Shown: one piece after another, positions 1 to 9,746 of the stretch
Position numbering within the stretch: the first letter of the stretch is position 1
Layout of the letters: the number at the start of each line of letters is the position of its first letter
Source of the DNA: Treponema socranskii subsp. paredis ATCC 35535
Lineage (GTDB): Bacteria > Spirochaetota > Spirochaetia > Treponematales > Treponemataceae
Direction: 5' to 3'
NCBI GenBank assembly: GCA_000413015.1
Contig: KE332515.1
Coordinates: forward strand, 1,911,069 to 1,975,068
DNA length: 64,000 nucleotides
Made by a program: the position numbers and the translations under genes
Notes under the pieces: model-generated
What the model was told of the DNA's origin: nothing
Database searches by the model: none
The model's input: the letters and a program-made list of their open reading frames with translations, nothing else

Positions 1-1
1 A

Positions 2-1486
<1,485 letters not shown>

Positions 1487-1527
1487 CGGGGATGAACCGC
1501 TAAAAGCGAAAAAACGTAAAAAAAACC

Positions 1528-1556
1528 TTGCGTTATTTGAAAACTCGATTTATACT
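1528..1556 (+). promoter_or_regulatory. Sigma-70-type promoter for the cyuA operon
   Basis: TTGCGT (1528-1533) and TATACT (1551-1556) are separated by exactly 17 bp. The predicted transcript starts near 1563, immediately before the inverted repeat at 1565-1595. Confidence 0.6.
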
Positions 1557-1564
1557 TATAAGGC

Positions 1565-1595
1565 ATTTGTAAGATATTACTGGTATCTTACAAAT
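1565..1595. promoter_or_regulatory. 12-bp perfect inverted repeat, probable operator of the cyuA operon
   Basis: ATTTGTAAGATA and TATCTTACAAAT form a perfect inverted repeat around a 7-bp centre. It begins at the predicted transcription start and lacks a following T-run, so it looks like a repressor site and not a terminator. The GntR-family regulator encoded at the end of the same operon (3092-3748) is the natural candidate ligand; that link is inference. Confidence 0.5.
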
Positions 1596-1682
1596 CGCAT
1601 AAAACCGGATATTTCAGTGAAAAATTACGGAGGTACAATGTGAAAAAAATATTAATAAATCAGGAGATTTCGTAAAAGACAG

Positions 1683-1793
1683 ATGAAAAACATCGGACTC
1701 GTATATGGTAATAGGGTGTGTTTTCTCGACGGCGGTTCGGTCGTCGGTAAACTCTTATTTGAAGCAATCAATACGTATTGTCAAGGAAAATAA
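1683..1793 (+). CDS. Possible 36-residue leader peptide or gene remnant upstream of cyuA
   Basis: An ATG-initiated reading frame of 36 codons starts MKNIGLVYGNRVCFLDGG and ends with TAA five bases before the cyuA ATG, so translation could be coupled. Just upstream, a strong AAGGAGG-like site (near 1631) precedes an ATG-TGA and an 11-codon GTG frame. The peptide has two cysteines, which would suit a cysteine-responsive leader, but it may equally be the tail of a decayed gene. I recognise no family. Only the sequence context supports it. Confidence 0.25.
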   Translation: MKNIGLVYGNRVCFLDGGSVVGKLLFEAINTYCQGK

Positions 1794-1797
1794 TTAT

Positions 1798-3081
1798 ATG
1801 GACAAAAAGATATACGATGCATACGTCGCAATCTTGAAAACGGAACTCGTGCCGGCGCTCGGCTGTACCGAGCCGATTGCCATCGCGTTTGCGGCGGCAA
1901 AAGCGCGCGATGTACTCGGAAGCTTTCCCGAAAAACTGCGGATCGAAGCGAGCGGCAACATCGTTAAAAACGTGCAGGGCGTAACCGTTCCTAATTCCGG
2001 CGGTATGAAAGGGATCGATGTGGCGGCGACGCTCGGTGCGGTCGGCGGCGATGCTGAAATCGGTTTGGAAGTGCTTTCGAAAATTACCGAAGAGCAGATT
2101 AAAAAAACGAAGGAGCTTGTCGATTCGGGATTTTGCGAATGCAGTCTTGTCGACGGCAAAGACAATCTTTATATCCGCGTAACGGCAAAAAAAGGCGAAG
2201 ATACGGTGATCGTCATCGTATCCGAAAAGCACACGAATATTTCATATATCGAAAAAAACGGAAAAATAATAATCGATGCGCAATCGCCGGCTGTAAAAGC
2301 CGATACGGGAACGCAAGCGGACAAATCGCTGCTTGCGGTAAAAGATATAATCGATTTTGCGAATGAAGTGAATATCGAAGACGTGCGCGCCGTGATCGAA
2401 CGGCAGATCGAATACAATACCGCCATATCGCAAGAAGGGCTTACGCGCGAATACGGAGCGAGGATCGGACGTACGCTTGAAAAGTTGTACGACAAAAACG
2501 ATGTGCGTGTGCGCGCTCGTGCTGCCGCGGCGGCGGGAAGCGATGCGCGTATGAGCGGATGTCCCCTGCCGGTAGTCATAAATAGCGGAAGCGGCAATCA
2601 GGGAATGACGGTATCGCTGCCGGTCATCGAATATGCGAAAGAGTGGAACGTGTCGCATGACAAGCTGATCCGTGCGCTTGTTTTGGCAAATCTCATAGCG
2701 CTTTTGCAAAAGCGTTATATAGGCAGTTTGAGCGCATTTTGCGGAGCGGTGTGTGCGGCGACGGGAGCCGGCTGCGGCATAACCTATCTGCACGGCGGAG
2801 ACGAGGACGCGATCGCTCGTACGATTGCGAATACGCTCGGCGATGTGGGCGGTGTCGTGTGTGACGGTGCCAAACCTTCGTGTGCGGCAAAGATAGCGTC
2901 GGCGGTGGATGCGGCAATACTCGGCTTTGAACTCGGCTCGAAAGAAGGCGTTGCATTCCAAAAAGGCGAGGGCTTGGTTAAGGGGTCGGCTGAAGAAACG
3001 ATACGGAGTTTCGGCCGCGTGGGCCGCGACGGTATGCGTTCGACCGATACGGAAATATTGCAGATCATGCTTGAAAAATAA
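1798..3081 (+). CDS. cyuA: L-cysteine desulfidase, UPF0597/CyuA family
   Basis: CyuA-type enzymes split cysteine to pyruvate, ammonia and sulfide using an oxygen-labile iron-sulfur cluster. The protein is 427 residues from the ATG at 1798, which has an AAGGAAA ribosome site and aligns with the family N-terminus MDKKIYDAYVAILK. The frame is open to 1705, but the upstream 31 residues do not look like the family. Family signatures include PALGCTEPIAIA near the start, NSGGMKGIDVAA, and a C-terminal half rich in glycine and cysteine (GSGNQGMTVSLP and the CGAVCAATGAGCG stretch) that would hold the cluster. It is followed after 10 bp by a GntR regulator and preceded by a promoter and operator. Assignment to the family is firm; the substrate (cysteine versus serine) is from family knowledge. 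Confidence 0.85.
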   Translation: MDKKIYDAYVAILKTELVPALGCTEPIAIAFAAAKARDVLGSFPEKLRIEASGNIVKNVQGVTVPNSGGMKGIDVAATLGAVGGDAEIGLEVLSKITEEQIKKTKELVDSGFCECSLVDGKDNLYIRVTAKKGEDTVIVIVSEKHTNISYIEKNGKIIIDAQSPAVKADTGTQADKSLLAVKDIIDFANEVNIEDVRAVIERQIEYNTAISQEGLTREYGARIGRTLEKLYDKNDVRVRARAAAAAGSDARMSGCPLPVVINSGSGNQGMTVSLPVIEYAKEWNVSHDKLIRALVLANLIALLQKRYIGSLSAFCGAVCAATGAGCGITYLHGGDEDAIARTIANTLGDVGGVVCDGAKPSCAAKIASAVDAAILGFELGSKEGVAFQKGEGLVKGSAEETIRSFGRVGRDGMRSTDTEILQIMLEK

Positions 3082-3091
3082 GGCGCATGTC

Positions 3092-3748
3092 ATGGTTGCG
3101 ACGCGGGAAAAATATTCGAACAACACGCTGAAAGATACGTATTACGATATTATCCTTCAGCGTGTTATCCGCGACGAGTATAAATCGGGCGACATCATTA
3201 CGGAAAAATCTCTTGTCGATGAATTCAATGTAAGCAAGTCTCCGATTCGCGAAGCGTTGATTTCTCTATGCAATGAAAGATTGTTAAAAAGTATACCGAG
3301 ATTCGGTTACGAAGTGATGTCCATTTCCGAACAAACGGTTTCCGAAATGCTCGATTACCGCGTCGTATTGGAATGCGGATATCTTGAACGGAATTGGGAT
3401 GCCATAACGGGCAAGAGGATCGCACGGTTGGAAGAATTGCTGTATAAGGATTACCGTAAGCCGGAGCAGCGTGAAGCGCTTGAACACTGGGGAAAAAACT
3501 GCAATTTTCATTTGGCGCTTTTTTCGTTTTGGGGTAACGCTTTTTCATACGAACGGCTTGCCGATGTCATGCGTACGCTTGGCATCGTCTATGTCCGCTC
3601 GTATTGGAAAACGCTGCACTTGACACGGGTAAGCAGCGGAGCGAATTATCATAAACAGCTTATTAATTATTTTACGGACGGCGATAAAAAAGCCGCTGTT
3701 GAATGTCTGAAAGAAGATATAACGGAATTTTTTACACCCGGCACTTGA
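3092..3748 (+). CDS. GntR-family transcriptional regulator (FCD type)
   Basis: 218 residues from the ATG at 3092 (MVATREKY). The N-terminal winged helix covers about residues 10-75, with the typical pattern SLVDEFNVSKSPIREALISL. It is followed by an all-helical ligand-binding domain of FCD character with several His and Glu residues (for example FHLALFSFWGN). It lies 10 bp after cyuA, so it is probably co-transcribed and autoregulating through the repeat at 1565-1595. The effector could be cysteine or a related amino acid; that is inference. A clear intrinsic terminator follows. Confidence 0.85.
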   Translation: MVATREKYSNNTLKDTYYDIILQRVIRDEYKSGDIITEKSLVDEFNVSKSPIREALISLCNERLLKSIPRFGYEVMSISEQTVSEMLDYRVVLECGYLERNWDAITGKRIARLEELLYKDYRKPEQREALEHWGKNCNFHLALFSFWGNAFSYERLADVMRTLGIVYVRSYWKTLHLTRVSSGANYHKQLINYFTDGDKKAAVECLKEDITEFFTPGT

Positions 3749-3763
3749 ATGCGCCGATGTATG

Positions 3764-3794
3764 TCGATTGAAATTCGATACAATCGATTTTTTT
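3764..3794 (+). terminator. Intrinsic terminator after the cyuA-gntR operon
   Basis: TCGATTG (3764-3770) pairs with CAATCGA (3781-3787) and is followed by seven T. It abuts the stop codon of the converging purD gene. Confidence 0.8.
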
Positions 3795-5130
3795 ACAGCT
3801 TTCCGGATTCCGCCGCACCGGGCAACCCTATATCTTTTCGATAGAACGCATTGTCAAAGTGTACCGCATCGATCGCATCGTACGCTTTTTTACGCGCTTC
3901 GCCGAAATCGGCGCCGTGTGCGCTGCATGCGAGTACGCGCCCGCCGTCGGTTACGAGTTTTCCGTCCGCATTGCGTTTTGCTCCTGCGATAAATAATTTC
4001 GCACCGGCCTCTTTTATGCACTTTTCATCGATTGTGATTTCTTTGCCTTTTTCGTATGCGCCGGGATAACCGCCGGAAACGACGACCGGAGCGACGACAT
4101 AGCCCGTTTTCCATTTGAATGAAAAATTATCAAGCGAACAGTTGATGATCGAACAGCACATCGCGGCGAAATCGAAATCGGCGAGCGGAAGAAGCGCCTG
4201 CGTTTCGGGATCGCCGAGCCGTACGTTGTATTCGAGAAGCTTCGGCCCGTCTTTTGTGAGCATGACGCCGAAAAAAATAAAACCGCGGTAATCGAAATTT
4301 TCTGCGATGAGCCCTTTGAGCGTCGGTGAAAGGATATCGCGCCGAAAGAGAGTCATCGTTTCATCCGTCACGTCGGCAAGCGGGCATACGGCTCCCATAC
4401 CGCCGGTATTCGGGCCTGCCGCTCCGTCGAAAAGGCGTTTGTGATCGCGTGCCGGCAAAAACGGCACGATTTTCGCTTTTTGTTTTTTTGCCGCTTCGGG
4501 AGTTACCGAAACCGCGGCGAGCACGGAAATTTCGATGCCTTCGAGGTATTCTTCGATGACGATTTTTTTTCCCGCTGCTCCGACTTTACCCGAATCCATG
4601 ATATCGGAAATCGCCGCTAAGGCATCTTCGACGGTCGCGGCTACGACAACGCCTTTTCCTGCCGCAAGCCCGTCCGCTTTTATGACGACGGGTGCGCCGT
4701 GTTGCATGACATACGCTTTCGCTTTTTCGCTGCCGTCAAACGTTTCGCTTTTTGCACATGCGACGCCGTATGTGCGCATAAAACGCTTTGCAAAATCTTT
4801 ACTCGCTTCGAGTTTCGCCGCTTTTTTTTTCGGTCCGATGCACGGGATATCGGCTTTCCAAAAATCATCGGCAAGACCTTCTGCAAGCGGATCTTCCGGT
4901 CCGACGACAGCCATGATGCATTCTTCGCGCCGCGCAATCTGTACGTAGGGCGATATTCCGTTATTTTCTATATAATCGCACGACGATATATCGATATTTT
5001 CGCATTTCGATTCCGAAGCGGTACCGCCGTTTCCGGGAACGACGACGATTTTTTTTACAAGCGGACTTTGCGCGAGAGACCATGCAATGGCATGCTCACG
5101 CCCGCCCGATCCGACGAGGATGATATTCAT
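3793..5130 (-). CDS. purD: Phosphoribosylamine-glycine ligase (GAR synthetase)
   Basis: PurD joins glycine to phosphoribosylamine with ATP, the second step of purine synthesis, in the cytoplasm. The 445-residue protein starts at the ATG at 5130 (MNIILVGSGGREHA), the standard family start; the frame is open further upstream without family similarity. It shows the N-terminal nucleotide-fold motif GSGGREHA, the ATP-grasp core with KADGLAAGKGV, the PNTGGMGAV loop and the LEYNVRLGDPETQ motif that binds metal and ATP. It stands alone, convergent with the cyuA operon. No purine operator is evident. Confidence 0.95.
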   Translation of the reverse strand: MNIILVGSGGREHAIAWSLAQSPLVKKIVVVPGNGGTASESKCENIDISSCDYIENNGISPYVQIARREECIMAVVGPEDPLAEGLADDFWKADIPCIGPKKKAAKLEASKDFAKRFMRTYGVACAKSETFDGSEKAKAYVMQHGAPVVIKADGLAAGKGVVVAATVEDALAAISDIMDSGKVGAAGKKIVIEEYLEGIEISVLAAVSVTPEAAKKQKAKIVPFLPARDHKRLFDGAAGPNTGGMGAVCPLADVTDETMTLFRRDILSPTLKGLIAENFDYRGFIFFGVMLTKDGPKLLEYNVRLGDPETQALLPLADFDFAAMCCSIINCSLDNFSFKWKTGYVVAPVVVSGGYPGAYEKGKEITIDEKCIKEAGAKLFIAGAKRNADGKLVTDGGRVLACSAHGADFGEARKKAYDAIDAVHFDNAFYRKDIGLPGAAESGKL

Positions 5131-5238
5131 GCGCTCATAATAAATAAAAAAACTGCAAACGGCAAGATGCGCATCGTATTCGAATCGCGTCGTGGCAAGC
5201 TGCGTGTACGTATGACGAAAACGTGCTATACTTTCCGT

Positions 5239-5643
5239 ATGTTCGATTATATTTTGATCGGCGGCGCGGCCGTTGTTATCGTTTCGGTGCTGGGCTGGGG
5301 TATTGCATTTTTGAGCGCCCAAGCGCACGACAAAAAACAAAAGCGGCAAAAAACCTATTCGTTCGCAAATTGTCCGCTGTGCGCTTTTCCGTTGTATAAA
5401 GAAGATCTGTATTCGCGCGTTTTTCGTCCGATGACGGTAAGCGATCAGCGCTGCATTATTTTCGGCTGTCCGCACTGCTGGCCGAAACCGGAACCGGGGG
5501 TCAAGCGGATATGTCCCGTCTGCCGTAAAGCGGTGCCGCCTGAAGGCCACCTTGTCGCCCGTCTTTTCAATAAAACGAAAGACGGCAAAAAACACGTCAT
5601 CGTTACCGGCTGCTCGGTGTGCTGTAAATACGAACCCGCATGA
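5239..5643 (+). CDS. Small membrane-anchored zinc-ribbon protein, unknown function
   Basis: 134 residues. One N-terminal membrane helix (about residues 4-24) is followed by a basic stretch and a Cys-rich domain with CPLC, CPHC and CPVC pairs plus CSVCC near the end, giving two or three zinc-ribbon-like knuckles. I do not recognise the family; it resembles conserved short treponemal hypotheticals. The start was chosen because the membrane helix begins there and TATACT (5227-5232) lies only 6 bp before the ATG with no ribosome site. This suggests a leaderless message, although no good -35 box is visible. Confidence 0.65.
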   Translation: MFDYILIGGAAVVIVSVLGWGIAFLSAQAHDKKQKRQKTYSFANCPLCAFPLYKEDLYSRVFRPMTVSDQRCIIFGCPHCWPKPEPGVKRICPVCRKAVPPEGHLVARLFNKTKDGKKHVIVTGCSVCCKYEPA

Positions 5644-5723
5644 GAGCGTGCCGTAGGGAATACCTGTGAAATCGCGCGAGGAAATGAAAGTCGAAAAACG
5701 CTTGACACGCTTGTGAGGAACAC

Positions 5724-5752
5724 TTGTCAACTTCCGCCGTATGCCTTATACT
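5724..5752 (+). promoter_or_regulatory. Strong promoter for the candidate ncRNA at 5758
   Basis: TTGTCA (5724-5729), 17 bp, TATACT (5747-5752). The next terminator is about 200 bp downstream and no convincing gene lies between. Confidence 0.6.
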
Positions 5753-5757
5753 GAAAA

Positions 5758-5991
5758 CTATGAGAGAGTATAACGCAAGCTTTGTCTTCGCGCATTGCGA
5801 AGCCGGCACGGGTATCCGTATGCAAAAATCCTGCATTTCCGTGATCGATTCAGCTCCGCTTAGGCCGCAAATTTCTCTGGATAAAACGATTTTCACTCAT
5901 CCCCCGCATACCGGCCGTCCATATACAAAAAGCGCACAATCATATTCCGCACAAAACGCACGAAGGACGCATTGTCTTCCGTGCATTTTTT
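5758..5991 (+). ncRNA. Candidate structured small RNA (~230 nt)
   Basis: The interval is bounded by a good promoter and an intrinsic terminator. Inside are several hairpins: CTTCGC-GCATT-GCGAAG, a composite stem CACGG...CCGTG enclosing ATGCA...TGCAT, and a terminal hairpin whose loop is again GCATT. An 85-codon frame (5760-6017) crosses it but has no protein-like character and runs past the terminator. I do not recognise tmRNA, RNase P, SRP or 6S features. Unknown function. Confidence 0.4.
5958..5991 (+). terminator. Intrinsic terminator of the candidate ncRNA
   Basis: GCACG-A-AGGAC pairs with GTCTT-C-CGTGC (one internal mismatch) around loop GCATT, followed by a T-run at 5986-5991. Confidence 0.7.
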
Positions 5992-6004
5992 ATAATTCGG
6001 TTTG

Positions 6005-6080
6005 TTTTAACGGATAATTAATAATTTGTAATTGGTAATTATGCGGAATTATCCGTTAAAAATTATTAATTACCGATTGA
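6005..6080. repeat. AT-rich dispersed hairpin repeat (GGATAATT/GGTAATT family)
   Basis: AACGGATAATTAATAATTT is answered by AATTATCCGTTAAAAATTATTAATT a few bases later, giving an inverted repeat with internal TAATTGGTAATT units. Similar words occur at 8635-8750, 9607-9630, 10590-10645, 48434-48472 and 52277-52300. Confidence 0.6.
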
Positions 6081-6096
6081 GAGAAAGGAGGTGTTT

Positions 6097-8634
6097 ATGA
6101 AACACAAATTGAACGCATTTTTGGCTGCCGCTTCGGCGCTTATTGTGCTGTTCGGTATGACGGGCTGCCCGCAGAGCCAATCGGGCGGAGAGACGATCAT
6201 GATCGACATCACCGTAAAAGGCGATGCGAATGTGAACGTTCCGGCAGATCCCGTGCAAGTGACGCTCGGAAGTCAGTGGAGCACCGTAAAGGCGATACTT
6301 ACTCCGAATGTTACCGCCAAGACCGGCTGGCTCATCGATTCGTGGCATCCCGGCGAAGACGCAAGCCAACCCGAGATCGACAACGCGAAGATTTTTTACG
6401 GGGATGAAACCGTATTTGTAAAGTCGCGGCCGATTTTACCGCCGCTTCCCAAACCGGCGAAGCCCGGCGATCCGTCGGTAAAAATCACGTTCGAAGTCGC
6501 TTCCGAAGCGGGCAAAATATTGGGCGACAATCCCGTTATCGTACGGCCGAATACGACGTGGGCGGCTCTTAAAGATTATGCCAAAGCCGCGCTCAAAACG
6601 AACTACGGCTTCAGTGAAGAGAGTGTCGAATGGAAACAGGGCAGCACTCCACTCACCGACGGTACATCGTTCGCCGCGGACGCAACGATCACAGCATATC
6701 CGGAAGACATGCGCATTTTCATAACGGTTGCGGGCGACGATAACGTTACGATCGACAAACCCGACGAAAAAATTATCGCCATTCCCGGATCAAAGTGGAA
6801 AGAAATCAAAGCAAAGGCGGACGACAAAGTAAGAGTCAAAGATAAAGACCGCTACGTTGTAACCGCATGGCACAAGGGAACAGACAAAAACGGTCCCAAG
6901 CTGACCGACGATTATGCGTTTCAAGAATCAGACGGACCTGAGTGCACCGTCTTTGCGAAAACGGGCGACAGTCAGATAGCACTTACCGTGAACTACGGTA
7001 CGGGTTCGGATACTCCGACGACGGGCGGCACCATAACCATACGCGACGGCAATACGTGGGCCGGTGTAAAAGCACAGGCTGTGGGAAAGGTGAACATTCC
7101 CCAAGACCATATCATACAAGAATGGCGCTTGAACGGTAAAAGCGGGCAGGTTATAAACGACAGTTATAAGTTTAAAGCGAGCGACGGGAATGCGCAAACC
7201 GTGTACGCCGAACTGCAAAACCAGCAAATAAAGGTTACCGTCAAATACGGCAAGCTCGAAGGGGCGGTGAAAATGCTGCCGGAGCCCATAACCGTGCTCA
7301 ACGGTAAAAAGTGGTCGGAAGTAGCAGACGAATTTGAGGCAAAGGTAAACGCAAAACTACCTCAGAATGTCGAAATAGACTCATGGATTTGGGATAATGA
7401 TAACGGATTAGCTATGTCTCCTGAGCATACGTTCAAAACGGAAAACGCTCCGTATACCGTCTATGCAAGACTAAAAGACAAACGCATAAAGGTTACCATC
7501 AAATACGGTAAGCTCAAAGGAGGAGAGGATACGGTGTCGGTTCCCTTGACCGTACTTGAAGGAAAAACTTGGGGCGAAGTAAAAGAAGCCGCTAAAGCTA
7601 AAATACCCGCTTCCGCTTCCGTTCTCAATCATGCAGCCGTATCCGAATGGCGTTGGGATAATGCAGACGGAAATGCTATAGATGATCGTGAGACATTTTA
7701 CGTGGATGACGGACAAACGCGTACCGTTTATGCGCTTATCAGGTCGCACATAACGATATCTAAGAAATCTGATACGGATGAGGATAGAAAGCTGACGTAT
7801 TACGCTCCGATAGGCGGCACCGTTACCGAATGTCACTACTGGCTGAAGGGTATTGCGGAAGTAACAGACGGCTGGATCGCTAAGGATAGCTGGTTGGGTA
7901 TTGATAAGCAATTGCACGACACAAAGCGTCAGGTAAGTTTAACAGCATATAAGATAGGCGAAATCGAAATACCGCAGGCGCTGTACGAACTGGTAATGGG
8001 AGAAAATCCGAGTAACTTCAAACCTTCGAATGGGCACCAGTCTGCAAGCGGTGAAACGCAGGAACGGCGTCCGGTAGAATATTTAACGTGGCGCGACGCA
8101 GTCCTGTTTTGCAATGAATTGACGCTCTGTACCGGTATGGGAAAAAATGAGTGCGTATATGTCTTTGGTAATCACCCTTATACTATGAAGGACGTAAAAG
8201 ACGGAAACGATCCGGGTATAGATATGAGCAAAAAAGGTTTCCGCTTACCGACCGAAGCCGAATGGGAATGGGCGGCCCAAGGAGGCGCTAACGAGCATAC
8301 ATGGGCGGGTACGGACACCTCTGGCCAGCTTGGAACCTATGCGTGGTACCGAGGTAACAGCGGCGACAAAACCCACGAAGTAAAAACGAAGGCTTCGAAC
8401 GCCTTCGGTCTTTACGATATGAGCGGGAACGTATGGGAGTGGTGCTGGGATTGGTACGCCGATCCGCCTGCAAGCGGTCTTAACCCGATGAACGTGCTTC
8501 CGGGTACCTCTCACGTCATACACGGCGGGGGTTATGAAGCAGATGATACTCAATGCCGGTGTGCGGTTCGTCAAGCAATGAATCAGGCTCATCCGAAGGT
8601 CGGCTTCCGCGTGGTGTTTCGGTATATTGATTAA
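6097..8634 (+). CDS. Lipoprotein with six tandem repeats and a C-terminal FGE/sulfatase-modifying-factor fold
   Basis: 845 residues. The ATG at 6097 has an AAAGGAGG site; a GTG two codons earlier is less likely. A signal peptide ends at lipobox MTGC (Cys24), so the protein is lipid-anchored. Residues ~33-550 hold six diverged repeats of 75-90 residues, each with a beta-strand start (ITVKG, ITVAGDD, VTVKYGKL, VTIKYGKL), a 'W..V/K' helix and an ending such as TVYA. Residues ~620-845 are an FGE-like domain: RLPTEAEWEWAA, YDMSGNVWEWCWDWY, GGGY and GFRVV. In spirochaetes this fold is often a surface-displayed binding domain and not an enzyme. No reverse transcriptase is present that would mark it as a diversity-generating target. 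AT-rich repeats flank the gene. Confidence 0.8.
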   Translation: MKHKLNAFLAAASALIVLFGMTGCPQSQSGGETIMIDITVKGDANVNVPADPVQVTLGSQWSTVKAILTPNVTAKTGWLIDSWHPGEDASQPEIDNAKIFYGDETVFVKSRPILPPLPKPAKPGDPSVKITFEVASEAGKILGDNPVIVRPNTTWAALKDYAKAALKTNYGFSEESVEWKQGSTPLTDGTSFAADATITAYPEDMRIFITVAGDDNVTIDKPDEKIIAIPGSKWKEIKAKADDKVRVKDKDRYVVTAWHKGTDKNGPKLTDDYAFQESDGPECTVFAKTGDSQIALTVNYGTGSDTPTTGGTITIRDGNTWAGVKAQAVGKVNIPQDHIIQEWRLNGKSGQVINDSYKFKASDGNAQTVYAELQNQQIKVTVKYGKLEGAVKMLPEPITVLNGKKWSEVADEFEAKVNAKLPQNVEIDSWIWDNDNGLAMSPEHTFKTENAPYTVYARLKDKRIKVTIKYGKLKGGEDTVSVPLTVLEGKTWGEVKEAAKAKIPASASVLNHAAVSEWRWDNADGNAIDDRETFYVDDGQTRTVYALIRSHITISKKSDTDEDRKLTYYAPIGGTVTECHYWLKGIAEVTDGWIAKDSWLGIDKQLHDTKRQVSLTAYKIGEIEIPQALYELVMGENPSNFKPSNGHQSASGETQERRPVEYLTWRDAVLFCNELTLCTGMGKNECVYVFGNHPYTMKDVKDGNDPGIDMSKKGFRLPTEAEWEWAAQGGANEHTWAGTDTSGQLGTYAWYRGNSGDKTHEVKTKASNAFGLYDMSGNVWEWCWDWYADPPASGLNPMNVLPGTSHVIHGGGYEADDTQCRCAVRQAMNQAHPKVGFRVVFRYID

Positions 8635-8750
8635 CGGATAATTGGTTAATGGATAAGCGGTAATTTTGATTAATGGGTAATTGATAATGTGTAATTGGTA
8701 ATTCAATTACACATTACCCATTGCAAATCACAATTGAGAACATTACCGAT
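8635..8750. repeat. AT-rich hairpin repeat between the FGE-like lipoprotein and the Rpn nuclease
   Basis: ATGTGTAATTG and CAATTACACAT form an 11-bp perfect inverted repeat around GTAATT. An outer AATGGGTA/TACCCATT pair extends it, and the upstream part is a run of TAATTGGTTAATGG-like units. Same family as 6005-6080. Confidence 0.65.
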
Positions 8751-8818
8751 TATTGAACGTCGGTTGCTTTTAAAATCCGCTCGTCTGTGGTATAATAAAG
8801 GTGCGGGGAGGTTAAAAA

Positions 8819-9610
8819 GTGCGTAAAAGTTTTGACGATTTAACCATAGCAGACGATTTTATGTTTTGCAAGATAATGCAGGATGAAGAAACTTGTAAAA
8901 CTTTTCTCGAAATGACTTTGGCCGGTCAAATCGGAAAAATCACATACCTGTCATCGCAAAATGCAATACTCACAGGCTCCGAAGCAAAATCCATACGCTT
9001 AGATATTTTGGTCAAAGACGAAAACGGAAAAACCTACGACATCGAAATGCAGGCTGTCAATGAACATAATCTCCCGAAACGAATGAGATATTATCAGGCA
9101 GCTCTCGATATCTCCTTTTTAGATAAAGGCCTTCATTACAAAACATTAAACGACAGCTACATTATTTTTGTGTGTTTGTTTGACGCAATAGGAAAAGGCA
9201 AGCCGTTATATACGTTTGAAAACGTCTGCATTGAAGATCGACAAACACCCTTACAAGACGGGGCAAAGAAGGTTATAATCAATGCACAAGCATTCAGTAA
9301 AGCCGAAGACAAAGAACTGAAAGGCTTTTTGGAATATATTAAAACAGGTACGGCAAACACCGCATACACAGGGAGGATAGAAACGATGGTACAGGCAGTA
9401 AAACACAACGAACAGGCACGCAAGGAATACCGCATAATGTCGGCATTTGAAATGGACGCTCGAGAAGAGGGAATACAACAAGGCTTTTCCGAAGGTTCAT
9501 ACCGAAAAGCCTTGGAGGATGCAGGCAATTTAAAACGGCTTGGTGTTTCAATTGATATTATCACTAAAGCTACCGGTCTGACCAAAGAAGAGGTGGAATC
9601 GATTAGGTAA
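8819..9610 (+). CDS. Rpn-family recombination-promoting nuclease / PD-(D/E)XK transposase-like protein
   Basis: 263 residues from a GTG start with a GGGGAGG ribosome site and TATAAT at 8791-8796. The nuclease core reads RLDILV (Asp62) followed by DIEMQ (Glu76, Gln78), the E-x-Q version of the PD-(D/E)XK site. The N-terminal stretch (DDFMFCKIMQDE) and the central KRMRYYQAA/YIIFVC motifs are typical of this family. The C-terminus is a charged helical tail with GIQQGFSEG. In E. coli, Rpn proteins promote RecA-independent recombination; the same activity is plausible here. A close paralogue lies at 52292-53095. Part of this gene is duplicated at 9689-9714. Confidence 0.85.
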   Translation: MRKSFDDLTIADDFMFCKIMQDEETCKTFLEMTLAGQIGKITYLSSQNAILTGSEAKSIRLDILVKDENGKTYDIEMQAVNEHNLPKRMRYYQAALDISFLDKGLHYKTLNDSYIIFVCLFDAIGKGKPLYTFENVCIEDRQTPLQDGAKKVIINAQAFSKAEDKELKGFLEYIKTGTANTAYTGRIETMVQAVKHNEQARKEYRIMSAFEMDAREEGIQQGFSEGSYRKALEDAGNLKRLGVSIDIITKATGLTKEEVESIR

Positions 9611-9688
9611 TTACCAATTACCAATTGTTCCCGCGGGAAAGCGCTTACTTCAAATCTTTCAGGGCTATGGCGGTACCGTATCGGCGAC

Positions 9689-9714
9689 TACCGCATAATG
9701 TCGGCATTTGAAAT
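9689..9714 (+). pseudogene. 26-bp duplicated fragment of the Rpn nuclease gene
   Basis: These 26 bases are identical to 9428-9453 inside the nuclease gene, the stretch coding for YRIMSAFE. The surrounding sequence does not continue the match, so this is a scar or the remnant of a second copy, directly upstream of the next lipoprotein gene. Confidence 0.7.
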
Positions 9715-9746
9715 ATACGATAATCGATTGTAAAGAGGAGTTGTTT

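Noticed and set aside
5760-6017. 85-codon frame downstream of a strong promoter
   Set aside because: It crosses the intrinsic terminator at 5958-5991, has irregular composition and no ribosome site; the hairpins suit an RNA better.
6097-8634. Complete diversity-generating retroelement
   Set aside because: No reverse transcriptase, accessory protein or template repeat found in the window.
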